Notes: a model not told the origin generated them from the sequence alone. 64,000 nt of DNA from Holophagales bacterium (GCA_016699405.1 CP064972.1:1829501-1893500), one strand, 5' to 3'. Positions 33,505 to 44,811 are shown, counted from the first letter of the stretch. Made by a program: numbers and translations.

Positions 33505-34728
33505 TCAGGGTGTCATGGGCGAGCCAGTCACCGTTGTCTTGGCAAGCGTGAGAATGCTGATGAAGAAGCTCGCGAAGACCGTCTGAGTTCCCAGTGCCAT
33601 GAGCAGAACCGAAGGAACGACCTGACGCATCGTGACCGCCGGGTCGAGCTCCGAGAACCCGGTGCTACCCCAGGAGAGCAAGGCGAGGACCAAGAGGACG
33701 ATGCCTGTTCCGAGGGCGGTCAGACCGCCGATGACCCCACCCTCCAGGCTGACGCGGCGTGAGACGCGCACTAGCCTGGCTGAGGGGGGGTGAAAGCCCT
33801 CGGCTGCGGCGTACACGCGAGCGAAGACACCGAAGATCAACAGCTGGTAGCCGAGCAGACAGACGAACGATGCCACCAGAAGGGAGTGGACGTCGAGGCC
33901 GATGTGTCCCAACCGTACCGGGCCACGCACCAGCAGGGCGGTGAGCGCCGCTCCCAACAGGAAGAGTGAGGCTCCAGGAGCGAGGAAGAGCCAGCGCGGA
34001 CTGAATAGCAACATGAAGCGGAGATGGCGCCAGCCGTCGCGCCATGGCCTCAGATGCGGCGGACGCGATCTGCCGTCGGGAGATAGCGTCGTGGGAACCT
34101 CGGCGATGCGCAGGCCGAAGAGATGCGCCTTGATCACCATCTCGCTGGCGAATTCCATGCCAGTCGTCCGCAGGCCGAGCTTGGCTGCGGCGGTGCGCGT
34201 CAGCGCCCGCAGCCCGCAATGGAAGTCTCCAACCGCGATTCCGAAGAGCAATCGGCCGAGACCGCTCAGCAGGGGGTTACCGATCCACCGGTTCTTCCAA
34301 GGCATGGCTCCTGGTCGGATACCGCCGAGGAACCGGTTTCCCATCACCAGGTCGTCGCCCTCGCGCAAGCGCGCAAGGAAGGGCATCAGGTCGCCGAAGT
34401 CATAGCTGCCGTCAGCATCGCCCATGACCAGGTAGCGCCCTCGGGCCGCGGCAAACCCGCCACGCAAGGCGCTACCGTAGCCACGATCCCGGATCTCGAC
34501 CACGCGAGCGCCAGCTGCAGCCGCCAACTCGCGGGAGCCGTCGGTGCTGCCGTTGTCGGCGACCAGGACCTCTCCTGTAACACCGTGACGCTTCAGCGCG
34601 GCGACTGCCTGAGCGACGCAGCCCGCCACGGTTTCCATCTCGTTGAGGCACGGGATGACCACTGAGACCTCGAGATCCGGCTCGATGCCGGTGCTAGGAT
34701 TCTCGGAGGCGAGCAGCAGACCGTTCAT
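33505..34728 (-). CDS. Glycosyltransferase family 2 with membrane helices
   Basis: 407 residues. The N-terminal GT2 domain has VSVVIPCLNEMETV, VADNGSTDGS, and GDADGSYDFGDL as the DxD region, close to dolichyl-/polyprenyl-phosphate mannose or glucose synthases. About four helices fill the C-terminal 170 residues. It would make a polyprenyl-phosphate sugar for the GT-C enzymes next door. The ATG at 34728 is chosen because the domain begins there; the upstream frame overlies the divergent gene. Confidence 0.8.
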   Translation of the reverse strand: MNGLLLASENPSTGIEPDLEVSVVIPCLNEMETVAGCVAQAVAALKRHGVTGEVLVADNGSTDGSRELAAAAGARVVEIRDRGYGSALRGGFAAARGRYLVMGDADGSYDFGDLMPFLARLREGDDLVMGNRFLGGIRPGAMPWKNRWIGNPLLSGLGRLLFGIAVGDFHCGLRALTRTAAAKLGLRTTGMEFASEMVIKAHLFGLRIAEVPTTLSPDGRSRPPHLRPWRDGWRHLRFMLLFSPRWLFLAPGASLFLLGAALTALLVRGPVRLGHIGLDVHSLLVASFVCLLGYQLLIFGVFARVYAAAEGFHPPSARLVRVSRRVSLEGGVIGGLTALGTGIVLLVLALLSWGSTGFSELDPAVTMRQVVPSVLLMALGTQTVFASFFISILTLAKTTVTGSPMTP

Positions 34729-34795
34729 GTCGAGTGCGCAAGCGGCTGTAGCCAAGCGTATCGCACTTGGCGCGCCTTCCGAGCGAGGGAGTCGA

Positions 34796-35734
34796 ATGCG
34801 CCCGTGGATGAGCGTCATCGTGCCGGTCCACAACGGCGGGCGTTTTCTCGGGGCGGCCCTTGCGAGCCTGGTCGACCAGAGTGGTGACGAGCTCGAGGTC
34901 GTCGCCGTCGACGATCGTTCGACGGACCACAGTCGAGAGATCCTGGACAGCTTCTCTTCGCGGCTCGCGCTTCGCGTGTTGCGCAACGAGCAGACGTGCG
35001 GCTGGGTGGCGGCGAGCCAGCGCGGTCTCGATGCGGCGCGCGGCGAGGTGGCTTGCTTTCTCCACCAGGACGACCTCTGGCTTCCGGGCCGCATGGCCGC
35101 AGCGAGAGAGGCGTGGCGTGAACGGCCGGACATCGGGCTCCTGGTGCACGACTGCGATTTTCTCGATGTGGAGGGGCGACGTCTGGCCACACTCCGTCCA
35201 CCGTTTGGCGAGGGAGGGTTCGTGGCGCGAGCGCGGGTGCTCGAGGCACTGGCAGTGCAGAATACGATCTCGGTTCCTGCCGCGGCCTTCTCCGTGGCGG
35301 CGGCGCGGCAGGTGGGACCGCTGGCTGCGGAGCATTGGTACACCGCCGATTGGCTACTTTGGATACGCCTGGCCGACAGGGTGCCCGTCGTCTACTTGCC
35401 GCGCGTGCTTGCCGGATTCCGCATTCACGCCGAGTCGCAGACCGCAACCCGTTCGCGGAATAGCGACGACTTTCGACGCGAGCACGTCGAGGTGCTGGCC
35501 GAGGTGCAGCGCCTCCTCGACCTGGGTGACGAAGGGGCGGGTGTGATTGCCGCGGGCGAGCTGTCGATGCGAGCCAACCTCCTGCTCGCCGCGCTCTGGC
35601 ACCGCGACACGGCAGGAGTCGTGAGCGTGCTGTCGGGACTGCGGCCGCGCCATCTCGCAGGTCTGCCACGCTTCCTGCGCTGTTCGCGCATCGGCGAGCG
35701 GCTCGCTGCTCGTCTGGCGCTGCTTCAGGACTGA
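34796..35734 (+). CDS. Glycosyltransferase family 2
   Basis: 312 residues. MSVIVPVHNGGRFLGAALA starts the GT-A fold, AVDDRSTDHSREIL and CFLHQDDLWLPGRM supply the nucleotide-sugar and metal-binding aspartates. Cytosolic inverting enzyme of surface-glycan synthesis. AGGGAG precedes the ATG. Divergent from the polyprenyl-phosphate transferase and 4 bp ahead of the methyltransferase. Confidence 0.85.
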   Translation: MRPWMSVIVPVHNGGRFLGAALASLVDQSGDELEVVAVDDRSTDHSREILDSFSSRLALRVLRNEQTCGWVAASQRGLDAARGEVACFLHQDDLWLPGRMAAAREAWRERPDIGLLVHDCDFLDVEGRRLATLRPPFGEGGFVARARVLEALAVQNTISVPAAAFSVAAARQVGPLAAEHWYTADWLLWIRLADRVPVVYLPRVLAGFRIHAESQTATRSRNSDDFRREHVEVLAEVQRLLDLGDEGAGVIAAGELSMRANLLLAALWHRDTAGVVSVLSGLRPRHLAGLPRFLRCSRIGERLAARLALLQD

Positions 35735-35738
35735 AGGG

Positions 35739-36392
35739 ATGAGACCCGTGATGCGTAGCGACGAGGAGCCGAGGCGAGGAAGGGGAGAGTCGACGTATTC
35801 GCAGCGGCTTCAGCGTCTCCAGACGGCTTGGTGGAAACGGCTCCTCGATGTCCAGCGACCCTACCGCGAACGTCTCCGGGCTCTCGAGCCCGGCTTCGTT
35901 CTCGAGGTGGGATGTGGCATCGGCAGGAACCTCAGCCACCTGCAGGGCCATGCCGTTGGAGTGGACATCGATCGCGAATCGGTGAGCTACGTCGTCGAGG
36001 TTCTCGGCCTCCGGGCCTTCACGCCGGATTCATTCGCGGTGTCAGAGTTCGGAAGAGGCTGCCCCTTCGACACGCTCTTGCTCTCCCACCTGCTCGAGCA
36101 TCTCGATGCCGATGGCGCGATCGAGTTGATGCGCGACTATCTGCCGCGGATCAAACCGGGCGGCCGTGTCATCGTCATCACGCCGCAGGAGGCCGGCTTC
36201 ACCAGTGACCCGACGCACGTGCGCTTCGTCGACGAAGCCGCTGTCCGGACGCTTGCGGCAGAGTGCGGGCTTGTTGTCGAGGCGCTCGAGTCGTTCCCGT
36301 TCCCGCGGTTCGTCGGCCGTTTCTTCCGCTATAACGAGTTCGTCTGTTGCATGCGCCTGCCGAGTCCGGTGCCGACGCGAGGAGCGTCCTGA
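35739..36392 (+). CDS. Class I SAM-dependent methyltransferase
   Basis: 217 residues. VLEVGCGIGRNLSHL is the SAM-binding motif I, AVGVDIDRESV gives the acidic residue of motif II, and FDTLLLSHLLEHLDADGA is the post-motif block. It follows the glycosyltransferase by 4 bp, so it probably methylates a sugar or lipid intermediate of the same pathway. Confidence 0.82.
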   Translation: MRPVMRSDEEPRRGRGESTYSQRLQRLQTAWWKRLLDVQRPYRERLRALEPGFVLEVGCGIGRNLSHLQGHAVGVDIDRESVSYVVEVLGLRAFTPDSFAVSEFGRGCPFDTLLLSHLLEHLDADGAIELMRDYLPRIKPGGRVIVITPQEAGFTSDPTHVRFVDEAAVRTLAAECGLVVEALESFPFPRFVGRFFRYNEFVCCMRLPSPVPTRGAS

Positions 36393-36402
36393 CGGGCAGG
36401 AG

Positions 36403-37344
36403 TCAGGTGCTTCGTGCGGGCTCGTTCAGCAGGCGCAAGAGGGCCAGCGAAATCACTCCGATGAGGGCTTGAGTCGCCAGAGTCACCGCTTGGGCGGTCA
36501 AGGCGCAGGCCAGAATCTCGGTGCTGCGCTCCTCGATCGGTAGATTCGCGAGGAACGGCGACAAGAGCGCGACCTGGGTTGCCGGCACGGTGCCGAGACC
36601 GGCTGGCGTCAGTGGCAGGCTGGCCACGAGGAGGATCACGGGTGTCGCCGAGATCCCCGCGGCGGCAGGCAGCGCAAGGCCCCAGGCGCGGAAGAGGCCC
36701 CAACCCAGAAGCGACATTGCGATGAGATGGGGAAGCCGAGCGACCGCAGACAGCAGGTGATCCCGCCCGGGTGCTTCGAGCAGCACCTCCAGCAGCGGAT
36801 GGCACCGAAGGAAACGGAGCCGACGAGCCGCGGCGAGCCCTGGCAAGTAGCTCAGGACGAAGAGGAGCGTCAGGGAGGGGAGCCAACGGAGAGCGCCGCT
36901 GCGCAGGATCGAGGGGCCCAGGACGGACGCGACGAAAGTCACGGCCATCGTCGCGAGGCCCGTTGTTGCCAACACGAAGAGCATGGCACCACCAGCTCGA
37001 GGTGCGGGCACCCCACGCTTCACCAGAAACCAGGACACGCTGCCCTGGCCGAGCGCGTAGTTGAGCATGCCGGCGAGATAGCTCGCGCCGCGCGCGAGAA
37101 GCAGATCACGCTCCGGGACGCGGATTCCTAGGCGCGAAATCGCACGTCCGGTCGCCCACGCATCGAGGGGCAGCGGAAGTGCTGTGGCGAGCAGGGTGTA
37201 ACAGAGGAATCCAGGGCGGGCTCCCTCGCGCAGGGCGGCCAGGATCGGGGCCAAGCCGGTACGGCCAACAAGCCAGGCGACAAGCGCGAGGCCGCATGAC
37301 CACGCAAGGATGCTTCGAGCTCCTCGGAAGGTCGGCGGTGCCAC
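36403..37344 (-). CDS. Flippase-like membrane protein (YbhN/AglD family)
   Basis: 313 residues with about eight transmembrane helices. The block YLAGMLNYALGQGSVSWFLVK and the later PLTPAGLGTVPATQVALL are the conserved parts of the UPF0104/LPG-synthase transmembrane family. Members accompany glycan and lipid-linked sugar genes and are thought to move or modify such lipids. Convergent with the methyltransferase. Confidence 0.75.
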   Translation of the reverse strand: MAPPTFRGARSILAWSCGLALVAWLVGRTGLAPILAALREGARPGFLCYTLLATALPLPLDAWATGRAISRLGIRVPERDLLLARGASYLAGMLNYALGQGSVSWFLVKRGVPAPRAGGAMLFVLATTGLATMAVTFVASVLGPSILRSGALRWLPSLTLLFVLSYLPGLAAARRLRFLRCHPLLEVLLEAPGRDHLLSAVARLPHLIAMSLLGWGLFRAWGLALPAAAGISATPVILLVASLPLTPAGLGTVPATQVALLSPFLANLPIEERSTEILACALTAQAVTLATQALIGVISLALLRLLNEPARST

Positions 37345-37435
37345 GCGGCCGATGATGCCATGGCACGGGTCCGGCCAATCAACCCGCGCGGTCCCGCAAA
37401 CCGGTGGCTCGGACCGCGTGCTAATTTCGAGGACG

Positions 37436-38470
37436 ATGGAAACCAGGGCACTTGACCGCGAGCAGGGCGCGGTGGGATGGCGGGCGACGAGGACGGTGCT
37501 CGTGACCTACCGGACAACGGTCCTCCTCGTCGCCGGCTATCTCCTCGCGGCCGCACCGGTGCTCGGGTGGGGACGGGATTGGCAGTTCCGACTCGTCGAT
37601 GGCTGGCTGGCGAGCGGTTGGCTCGCGGGCACGGCGCTGATGCTGCTCACCGCTCGGCTGCGTGGCCGGGCGGCGGAGCTCCTGCGACCGGCGCGCGTCG
37701 CCGAAGCGCTCGTCGTCCTTGCGCTCGCCACGCCGTTCCAGAGCACCTTCAACAGTCTCAAGCAGGTCCTGCCGCGCTTCGCGCCGTACGCCTGGGATCA
37801 GCGTCTGGCGGCCCTCGACCGCACGCTCCACGGCGGCGTCGAGCCGTGGCGACTCCTCGCCTGGGCGACCCGACGGCCGGAGCTGCTTCGCCTGCTGGAT
37901 CTCGTCTATGTGTTCTGGTTCCCGCTGCTCGTCGGCGTGATCGTCTGGTGCGGTTGGTCGGTGCGCCTGCGATTGCGGCGGCGCCTTCTCGCCGCCTCCT
38001 TCCTCGCCTTCGTCCTCGTCGGCACCGTCGGGGCGTTCGTCTGGAGCAGCGCGGGCCCTTGCTACTACGGGCGGCTGGTGCCGGGGCCGGATCCGTTCGC
38101 CGAGCTCGTCGGGTCGCTCGAACGACGGGTCGACGAGGAGGGGATGCTGCTCTTCGCGGTCGACAACCAGCGTGGGCTCTGGGAGGCGTGGCAGGCGCGG
38201 CGATCGCTGCCGTTCGGTGGCATCTCGGCGATGCCGAGCATGCACGTGGCGATGGTGGTCCTGATCGCGCTGGCGGCCGGAGCGACCGGCCGTCGCGCCG
38301 GCACGGTGGCCTGGCTCTTCGCCGTCGTCACCTTCGCCGGATCGATCGCCCTCGGCTGGCACTACGCCGTCGACGGCTACGTGGCCGGTCTGGCGGTCTG
38401 GGCGATCTGGGCCTGGGTCGGACGCTGGCCCTCGATCCGTCGCCTGCCCGAACGGCTCAACGACGTCTGA
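37436..38470 (+). CDS. PAP2-family membrane protein
   Basis: 344 residues, six or more helices. WSSAGPCYYG, MPSMHVAMVV and GWHYAVDGYVAG are the three PAP2 blocks in order, like AUR1-type proteins. It is the second such enzyme here, about 8 kb after the first. GAGG lies upstream of the ATG. Overlaps the archaemetzincin 3' end by 14 bp. Confidence 0.78.
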   Translation: METRALDREQGAVGWRATRTVLVTYRTTVLLVAGYLLAAAPVLGWGRDWQFRLVDGWLASGWLAGTALMLLTARLRGRAAELLRPARVAEALVVLALATPFQSTFNSLKQVLPRFAPYAWDQRLAALDRTLHGGVEPWRLLAWATRRPELLRLLDLVYVFWFPLLVGVIVWCGWSVRLRLRRRLLAASFLAFVLVGTVGAFVWSSAGPCYYGRLVPGPDPFAELVGSLERRVDEEGMLLFAVDNQRGLWEAWQARRSLPFGGISAMPSMHVAMVVLIALAAGATGRRAGTVAWLFAVVTFAGSIALGWHYAVDGYVAGLAVWAIWAWVGRWPSIRRLPERLNDV

Positions 38471-39053
38471 AGAGCGGCGGGATCTCCCCGTCGGCTTGGG
38501 CGAGGCGCTCGCGGCAGGCGTCGCAGAGCACGCTGCCGCGGACGTCGGCCGCCTCGATCCGGGAGCAGAAGTGCATCAGGCAGTTGGCGTCCTGGCAGTG
38601 GACGAGCCCGGCCACATGACCGAGCTCGTGCAGGATCTCGGCGAGGGCCCGTTCGAGAAGCAGTGGCGGGTCCGGCGCTTCGCCGTAGAACTCCGGCCGC
38701 AGCCGCGCCAGGGAGACGACCGCGGCGTTGCCGCCGACGCGCGCCCGCCCGAAGACGTGAGTGAAGATCGGCAGGCCGAGGTCGCGGTCGGTGAGCCCGA
38801 TGAGCGGGGCCGCCGGGTCGTCGGCGAGTCGCTCGAGCGCGGCGAGCAGCGTGTCGGCGTCGAGCTGTCCGCGGCCGGCGAGCTCGCGGCCGCCGAGCTC
38901 GGGGCGTGGGGGAGCGCGGCGACAGGCGACGGAGAGGTGTCGGGAGAGTCCGCCGACGATCCGGTCGAGCTCGGCGGGCGGGGCGCCCGCCACGGCCACG
39001 AGGCGGACCTCGAGGATCGGCGGTCGCGACGGAGCGTCGGGCTCGGCGAGCAT
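38457..39053 (-). CDS. Archaemetzincin-type metalloprotease
   Basis: 198 residues. HELGHVAGLVHC is the metzincin zinc site (HExxHxxGxxH) and is followed by the structural-zinc cysteines in CQDANCLMHFC and SVLCDAC, the archaemetzincin pattern. Normal family length. Physiological substrates are unknown. It is the last gene of the sigma-54-regulator operon, 18 bp behind the response regulator, an unusual partner. Confidence 0.88.
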   Translation of the reverse strand: MLAEPDAPSRPPILEVRLVAVAGAPPAELDRIVGGLSRHLSVACRRAPPRPELGGRELAGRGQLDADTLLAALERLADDPAAPLIGLTDRDLGLPIFTHVFGRARVGGNAAVVSLARLRPEFYGEAPDPPLLLERALAEILHELGHVAGLVHCQDANCLMHFCSRIEAADVRGSVLCDACRERLAQADGEIPPLFRRR

Positions 39054-39071
39054 CGTCCGCTGCTCGCGGGC

Positions 39072-40444
<1,373 letters not shown>

Positions 40445-40448
<4 letters not shown>

Positions 40449-42118
40449 GCCGTGGCCTCGGAATCGCCGCTCGGCGTGTTTCGGGTGAGCGGCAGGTACG
40501 CGGTGAAGGTGGTCCCGACCCCCGGCGTCGAGGCGACGTCGATCGTCCCGCCGTGTCGCTCGACGATGCCGTAGACGACCGCGAGGCCGAGGCCGACGCC
40601 GGCGCCGCTCTCCTTGGTGGTGTAGAAGGGCTCGAAGACGTGCGGCAGGTGCTCGGCCTCGATGCCGCGACCGGTGTCGGAGACGCGAAGACGCAGCCGG
40701 TCGTCGACCGTGTCGGCGGCGATCGTCACCTTGCCACCGCCCGGCGTGGCCTCGAGGGCGTTCATCGTCAGCGCGAGGAGCATCTGCTGCATCTGCGCTC
40801 CGTCGCAGGGCAGGCGGGGCAGGCCAGGGGCGAGCTCCTGGCGAAGCTCGACGTCCTGCAACTCGAACTGGTGACGGACGAGCATGGCCACCCGCTCGAC
40901 GATCGGCGCGATCTCCTCGGGGGCGATGCGTGCCCCGGGGGTGCGGCTGAAGAGCAGGAGGTTGCGCACGATGTTGCCGCAGCGCATCGCCTCCTCCTCG
41001 ACCAGCTTGAGGATCCGCTCGGTGTCGGCGGCGCCCTGCGGAGCGGCGGCGGCGGGTTCGCCGTCCGCTGCTGCTGCGGCTTCGGCCTGGCGCCGGCGCA
41101 GCAGGCGGGCGTAGGTGGCGATGCCGGCGAGCGGGTTGTTGAGCTCGTGGGCGACGATGGCGGCGAGCTTGCCGAGCGACGCCATCTTCTCGACGAGGAG
41201 CATCCGGGCATGGGCGTCGGCGAGCTCGCGCGTCTTGTCGTCGACGCGTTGCTCGAGCCGGTGCCCCCATTCGTTCAGCTCGGCGTGGGCGGCGCCGAGC
41301 CGGACGGCCATGTGGTTCCACGCCCGGGCGAGCTCGCCGAGCTCGTCGGTCGAGCGGTCGGGAACGCGGGCGGAGAAGTCGCCCGAGGCGAGCAGCGGGG
41401 CCGCGGCGGTGAGCTCGCCGACCGGGCGCAGCACGAATCGCCAGACGAGCAGCCAGGTGAGGCCGAGCAAGGCGGCGACCGTGCCGATCAGGCCGGCAAA
41501 GAGCTGCCGTTCGGAGGTGGCGAGGCTCTCGTCGACACTGGCGAGCGACATCTGGACGTCGAGCACACCGAGGATCGTCCGGTCGACCGGATGGGCATGA
41601 CAGGCGGCACTCGAACAGGAGGCCTCGTTGCGGATCGGCAGGATGACACCGAGCACGCGCTCGCCCTCGGCGGTGCGGAAGGTTCTCGAACGCTGCGGGA
41701 CGTCGAGATGGGTGAGCGGTTTTCCCGCGGCATGACAGGAGACGCACTGCTCGGCCGAGAGGTCGACCATGCGGCCGGTCTCGGCGAGGTCGCTCGAGTG
41801 GCGAATCTCCCCCTGCTTGTCGAACACCCGGGCGCGCCGCACGCTCGCCGTTCCGGCGAAACGGCCGAGCTGGCGCTGCAGCTCGGCCGCGTTGTTCTCC
41901 AGCATCGAATGCCGGGTGGAAGCGAGGATCAGGTCGACGATCTCCGCGGCCCGACGTTCGACGAGAAGGGTCAGGTGCTGGCGTTGAAGCTGGAGGTTCC
42001 AGACGAGGCCGGCGGCGAGCACCGCCATGGCGGAGAGCGAAAGAGCGACCGCCAGCCGGAAGCCCAGGCGCCGCGCGAGCGGGCGGCTGGGGAGAGGATC
42101 CGGCTGAGCGGTCGCCAT
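40445..42118 (-). CDS. Sensor histidine kinase with heme-type CxxCH in the periplasmic domain
   Basis: 557 residues. Transmembrane helices at about 22-42 and 206-229 enclose a periplasmic domain with CVSCH (125-129) and CSSAACH (168-174, a CX4CH spacing). Then HAMP (about 230-280), dimerisation H-box AHELNNPL with His 324, and the ATPase part with DTGRGIEAEH and GVGLGLAVV. A covalently bound heme would let it sense redox state, O2 or NO. Partner of the NtrC-type regulator. Confidence 0.93.
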
Positions 42119-42130
42119 CGTCTCGGGCCC

Positions 42131-43321
42131 TTAGACCACGCGGTTCGTCGAAGCGAGGCGCGATCGGAAGACCGGATCCGGGGCGGGCGACGGGTGGTCG
42201 CCCTCTTCCGGCTCCGGGAACACCCGGAAGTATCGCACTGCCAGGGCAAAGGCGGCGAAACCGACCGAGACCATCAGGACCGAAATCAGGATCTCGCCCC
42301 AGGCGGGCTGGTAGTGCTGCCCGGCGGAGGTCTCGAGCCCGGTGACGCTGACGTTCAGGCGGTTGACCACGAAGCCCATGACCGCCAGCAGCGAGGCCGC
42401 GTACATCACCCGCGGGCGGATCCGCCAGCTCGGCACGGCGAGCAGGAAGAAGGGGAGGATCACGCCGGCGAGGATCTCGAGCTGGAAGAAGGCGGCCTCG
42501 TAGGTCCACTGGAGCGCCAGGTGCAGCACGTGGCGATGAATCAGGTCGTAGATGCGGAAGACGCCGGTCACGCCGAGGGCGACGAGCAGGACGCGCGCGA
42601 CCTCCTGCAGCAGCGGCAGCTCGAGCTGGCGCTTGAAGGCGCGTGCCGAGAGGTTCGACTCGACGATGACCATCGCCAGTCCGGCGGCGATCGCCGAGCT
42701 CCAGAAGATCCACGGCAGCGCCGCGGAGTACCAGAGCGGGTAGAGCTTCGTCTTGGCGATCAGGTAGAGGGCGCCGAGCGACGACTGGTGGAGGGTGGAA
42801 AGCAGGACGCCGCAGATGACCAGCGGCACGGTGGCGGCGTGCTGGATCTTGACGGCGCGCTCCCACTTCAGGCGCTCGAAGATCATGCCGGTGAGCTCGA
42901 GCAGCAGCACCGTCGTGTAGAGCATCACGCACCAGCCCACCTCGAACATCACCGAGCGCGGGTTCCACATGACGATCGGGTGCCAGATGTTCCACGGCCG
43001 GCCGAGGTCGAGCAGCAGGGCGACGATGACCAGCGCATAGCCGAGGAAGGCGGTCAGCACGGTGGGCCGCACGATCGGCTGGAAGCGCTTGAGGTTGAAG
43101 AGGTAGACCATGGCGGTGAGGGTGAAGCCGCCGGCCGCCAGGCCGACCCCGCAGAGCAGGTCGAAGCCGATCCAGATACCCCAGGGGAAGTTGTCGTTCA
43201 GGTTGGTGACCGCGCCGAGCCCCTGGGTGTAGCGGACGACGGCGACGGTCAGTCCTGCCGCGAGGACGAGAAAAAAGAACGCCCGCCAGAAGGTCAGGCG
43301 ATAGGGCTCAGTGCTGCGCAT
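42131..43321 (-). CDS. HybB/NrfD-like membrane subunit
   Basis: 396 residues, about ten transmembrane helices. NFPWGIWIGFDLLCGVGLAAGGF, split here as NFPWGIWIGFDLLC and GVGLAAGGF, and LDLGRPWNIWHPIVMWNPRS are signatures of the NrfD/HybB family, which exchanges electrons with quinones in the membrane. It overlaps the Fe-S gene by 14 bp. No hydrogenase or reductase catalytic subunit is beside it, so the terminal partner is unknown. Confidence 0.92.
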   Translation of the reverse strand: MRSTEPYRLTFWRAFFFLVLAAGLTVAVVRYTQGLGAVTNLNDNFPWGIWIGFDLLCGVGLAAGGFTLTAMVYLFNLKRFQPIVRPTVLTAFLGYALVIVALLLDLGRPWNIWHPIVMWNPRSVMFEVGWCVMLYTTVLLLELTGMIFERLKWERAVKIQHAATVPLVICGVLLSTLHQSSLGALYLIAKTKLYPLWYSAALPWIFWSSAIAAGLAMVIVESNLSARAFKRQLELPLLQEVARVLLVALGVTGVFRIYDLIHRHVLHLALQWTYEAAFFQLEILAGVILPFFLLAVPSWRIRPRVMYAASLLAVMGFVVNRLNVSVTGLETSAGQHYQPAWGEILISVLMVSVGFAAFALAVRYFRVFPEPEEGDHPSPAPDPVFRSRLASTNRVV

Positions 43322-44096
43322 GGGTGCTCTCCTCGCGGGTGGCTTGGTGCTGGGCGGCTTCGAAGCGGGCGACCTCGTCCTTGCGATGGGTCAGCCAGTA
43401 GAGGCCGAAGAGGAAGGCCCCGCCCACCGAGACGATGCCGGGGATCTTCGACAGGGCCGCGGCGGTCAACTCGGGCAGGGCGCCGGCCGGCAGGTCGGTG
43501 CGGAAGCCGAGCTTCTCGAAGGGCACCGGCGACAGGAAGAGCACCGAGGTGCCGCCCAGCTCCGTCTCGCCGTAGACCTGCGGGTGATAGGTGCCGGGGT
43601 TCTCGGCGATCCGGCGGTGGGCCTCGGCGATCAGCTCGTCGCGGTGGCCGAAGACCGTCGCTTCCGCCGGGCAGACCTCGGCGCAGGCCGTCGGCTTGCC
43701 GGCTTCCTGGCGGGAGGCGCACATGTCACACTTGATCACCCGCGGGTTGGCGGAGAACCACTCGTACTTCGGCACGTTGAAGGCGCAGGCCTGCATGCAG
43801 TAGCGGCAACCCATGCAGCGGCTGGCGTCGTAGACCACCGGGCCGAGCTCGGTCTTCTTGAAGGCCACCACGGGGCAGACGCTGGCGCACGCCGGGTCGA
43901 CGCAGTGCCGGCAGAGCTGGCGGACATAGAGGCCGTCGCGTTCGGCAAGCGCGGTGAGGGCTTCAGACGAGAGACCCGTCACCTTCTCCGGGTCTCCCTT
44001 CATTCCGTGGGCTTCGAGGCACCCACCGACGCAGGCCTTGCAGCCCACGCAGCGGGTGATGTCGATCAACAGGGCGTTCGGGCGAGTCTGAATCAT
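43308..44096 (-). CDS. Fe-S electron-transfer subunit (HybA/DmsB-like)
   Basis: 262 residues with four ferredoxin-like cysteine clusters: CVGCKACVGGC, CRHCVDPACASVCP, CMGCRYCMQACAF and CDMCASRQEAGKPTACAEVCP (the last is spread over 20 residues). One helix near residue 230 anchors it to the membrane. It lacks a twin-arginine signal, so it may face the cytoplasm unless exported with a partner. Works with the HybB-like subunit. Confidence 0.9.
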   Translation of the reverse strand: MIQTRPNALLIDITRCVGCKACVGGCLEAHGMKGDPEKVTGLSSEALTALAERDGLYVRQLCRHCVDPACASVCPVVAFKKTELGPVVYDASRCMGCRYCMQACAFNVPKYEWFSANPRVIKCDMCASRQEAGKPTACAEVCPAEATVFGHRDELIAEAHRRIAENPGTYHPQVYGETELGGTSVLFLSPVPFEKLGFRTDLPAGALPELTAAALSKIPGIVSVGGAFLFGLYWLTHRKDEVARFEAAQHQATREESTHAQH

Positions 44097-44133
44097 GGGA
44101 TCGGTTCCGGGCTGGAGTCGTGGTCGATCCCGA

Positions 44134-44811
44134 CTAGGTCAGCAGGAACTCGCGCACCAGGCGCTGCCAGTCCTCGTCCGGCAGGTGCTTGGCGAAGTCG
44201 GCCACCGGCTCGCCGCCGTCGGCCAGGACGGTGCCCGAGAGCGCCATCAGGGAGTGCTGCATCCGTTCGCGCGAGTCCTCCATGAAGCGGCGGGCGAGCG
44301 AACCGGAGAGGAGGTTCTGCATCCCACGGGAGAGCTCGGTGGTCCGGACCTTGAAGAGCCAGCCGCGGCCGAACGGATCGTCGGTGGCCAGGTGCGGCTC
44401 GGCGGCGACGGCGCGGTTGATCTCGACCACCTCACCCTCGACCGGGGCGACCATGTCGACCGTGCGACCGTTCTGTCCGAGCCGGAGCGCCGCGGCGCCC
44501 TGACGGACCCAGGAGCCGATCTCCGGCAGCGCCATCTTCTCGGCGCGGCCGAGCAGCTGGCGGGCGAAGTCGTCGAGGCCGACCAGGGCGATCTCGGGCG
44601 AGATCTGGCGAGCCCAGGTGTGGCCGGGGTGGAAGCGGCACTCGTCGGGAACTTGGTAGCCGGCGACCCACACGGGCTCGGCGAGCGGCGGGATCGAGGC
44701 TTCACTGCCCGAAAGCACGATGACCGGAGTACGGGACGCCTCCCGATGACGCACGATGAAGTCGATCGTGAGGAACGTGGCGAAAGTTGCGAGAACGAGC
44801 AGGACGGTCAT
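44134..44811 (-). CDS. Glycine-cleavage-H-like protein without the lipoyl lysine
   Basis: 225 residues. An N-terminal helix (VLLVLATFATFLTIDFIV) anchors it to the membrane. The H-protein fold follows: CRFHPGHTWARQ, VGLDDFARQLLG, LPEIGSWVRQG and VAPVEGEVVEINRAV. Where lipoylated H proteins have ESVKA, this one reads LGQNGRTVDM, so no lipoyl lysine is visible. The ATG at 44811 has an AAGGAGA site. First gene of the operon. Its role with Fe-S/NrfD subunits is undefined. Confidence 0.8.
   Translation of the reverse strand: MTVLLVLATFATFLTIDFIVRHREASRTPVIVLSGSEASIPPLAEPVWVAGYQVPDECRFHPGHTWARQISPEIALVGLDDFARQLLGRAEKMALPEIGSWVRQGAAALRLGQNGRTVDMVAPVEGEVVEINRAVAAEPHLATDDPFGRGWLFKVRTTELSRGMQNLLSGSLARRFMEDSRERMQHSLMALSGTVLADGGEPVADFAKHLPDEDWQRLVREFLLT

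Noticed and set aside
33079..33586. Genes in the gap near 33.1-33.5 kb
   Set aside because: Competing frames on both strands, no ribosome sites, no recognisable motif and unusual composition.
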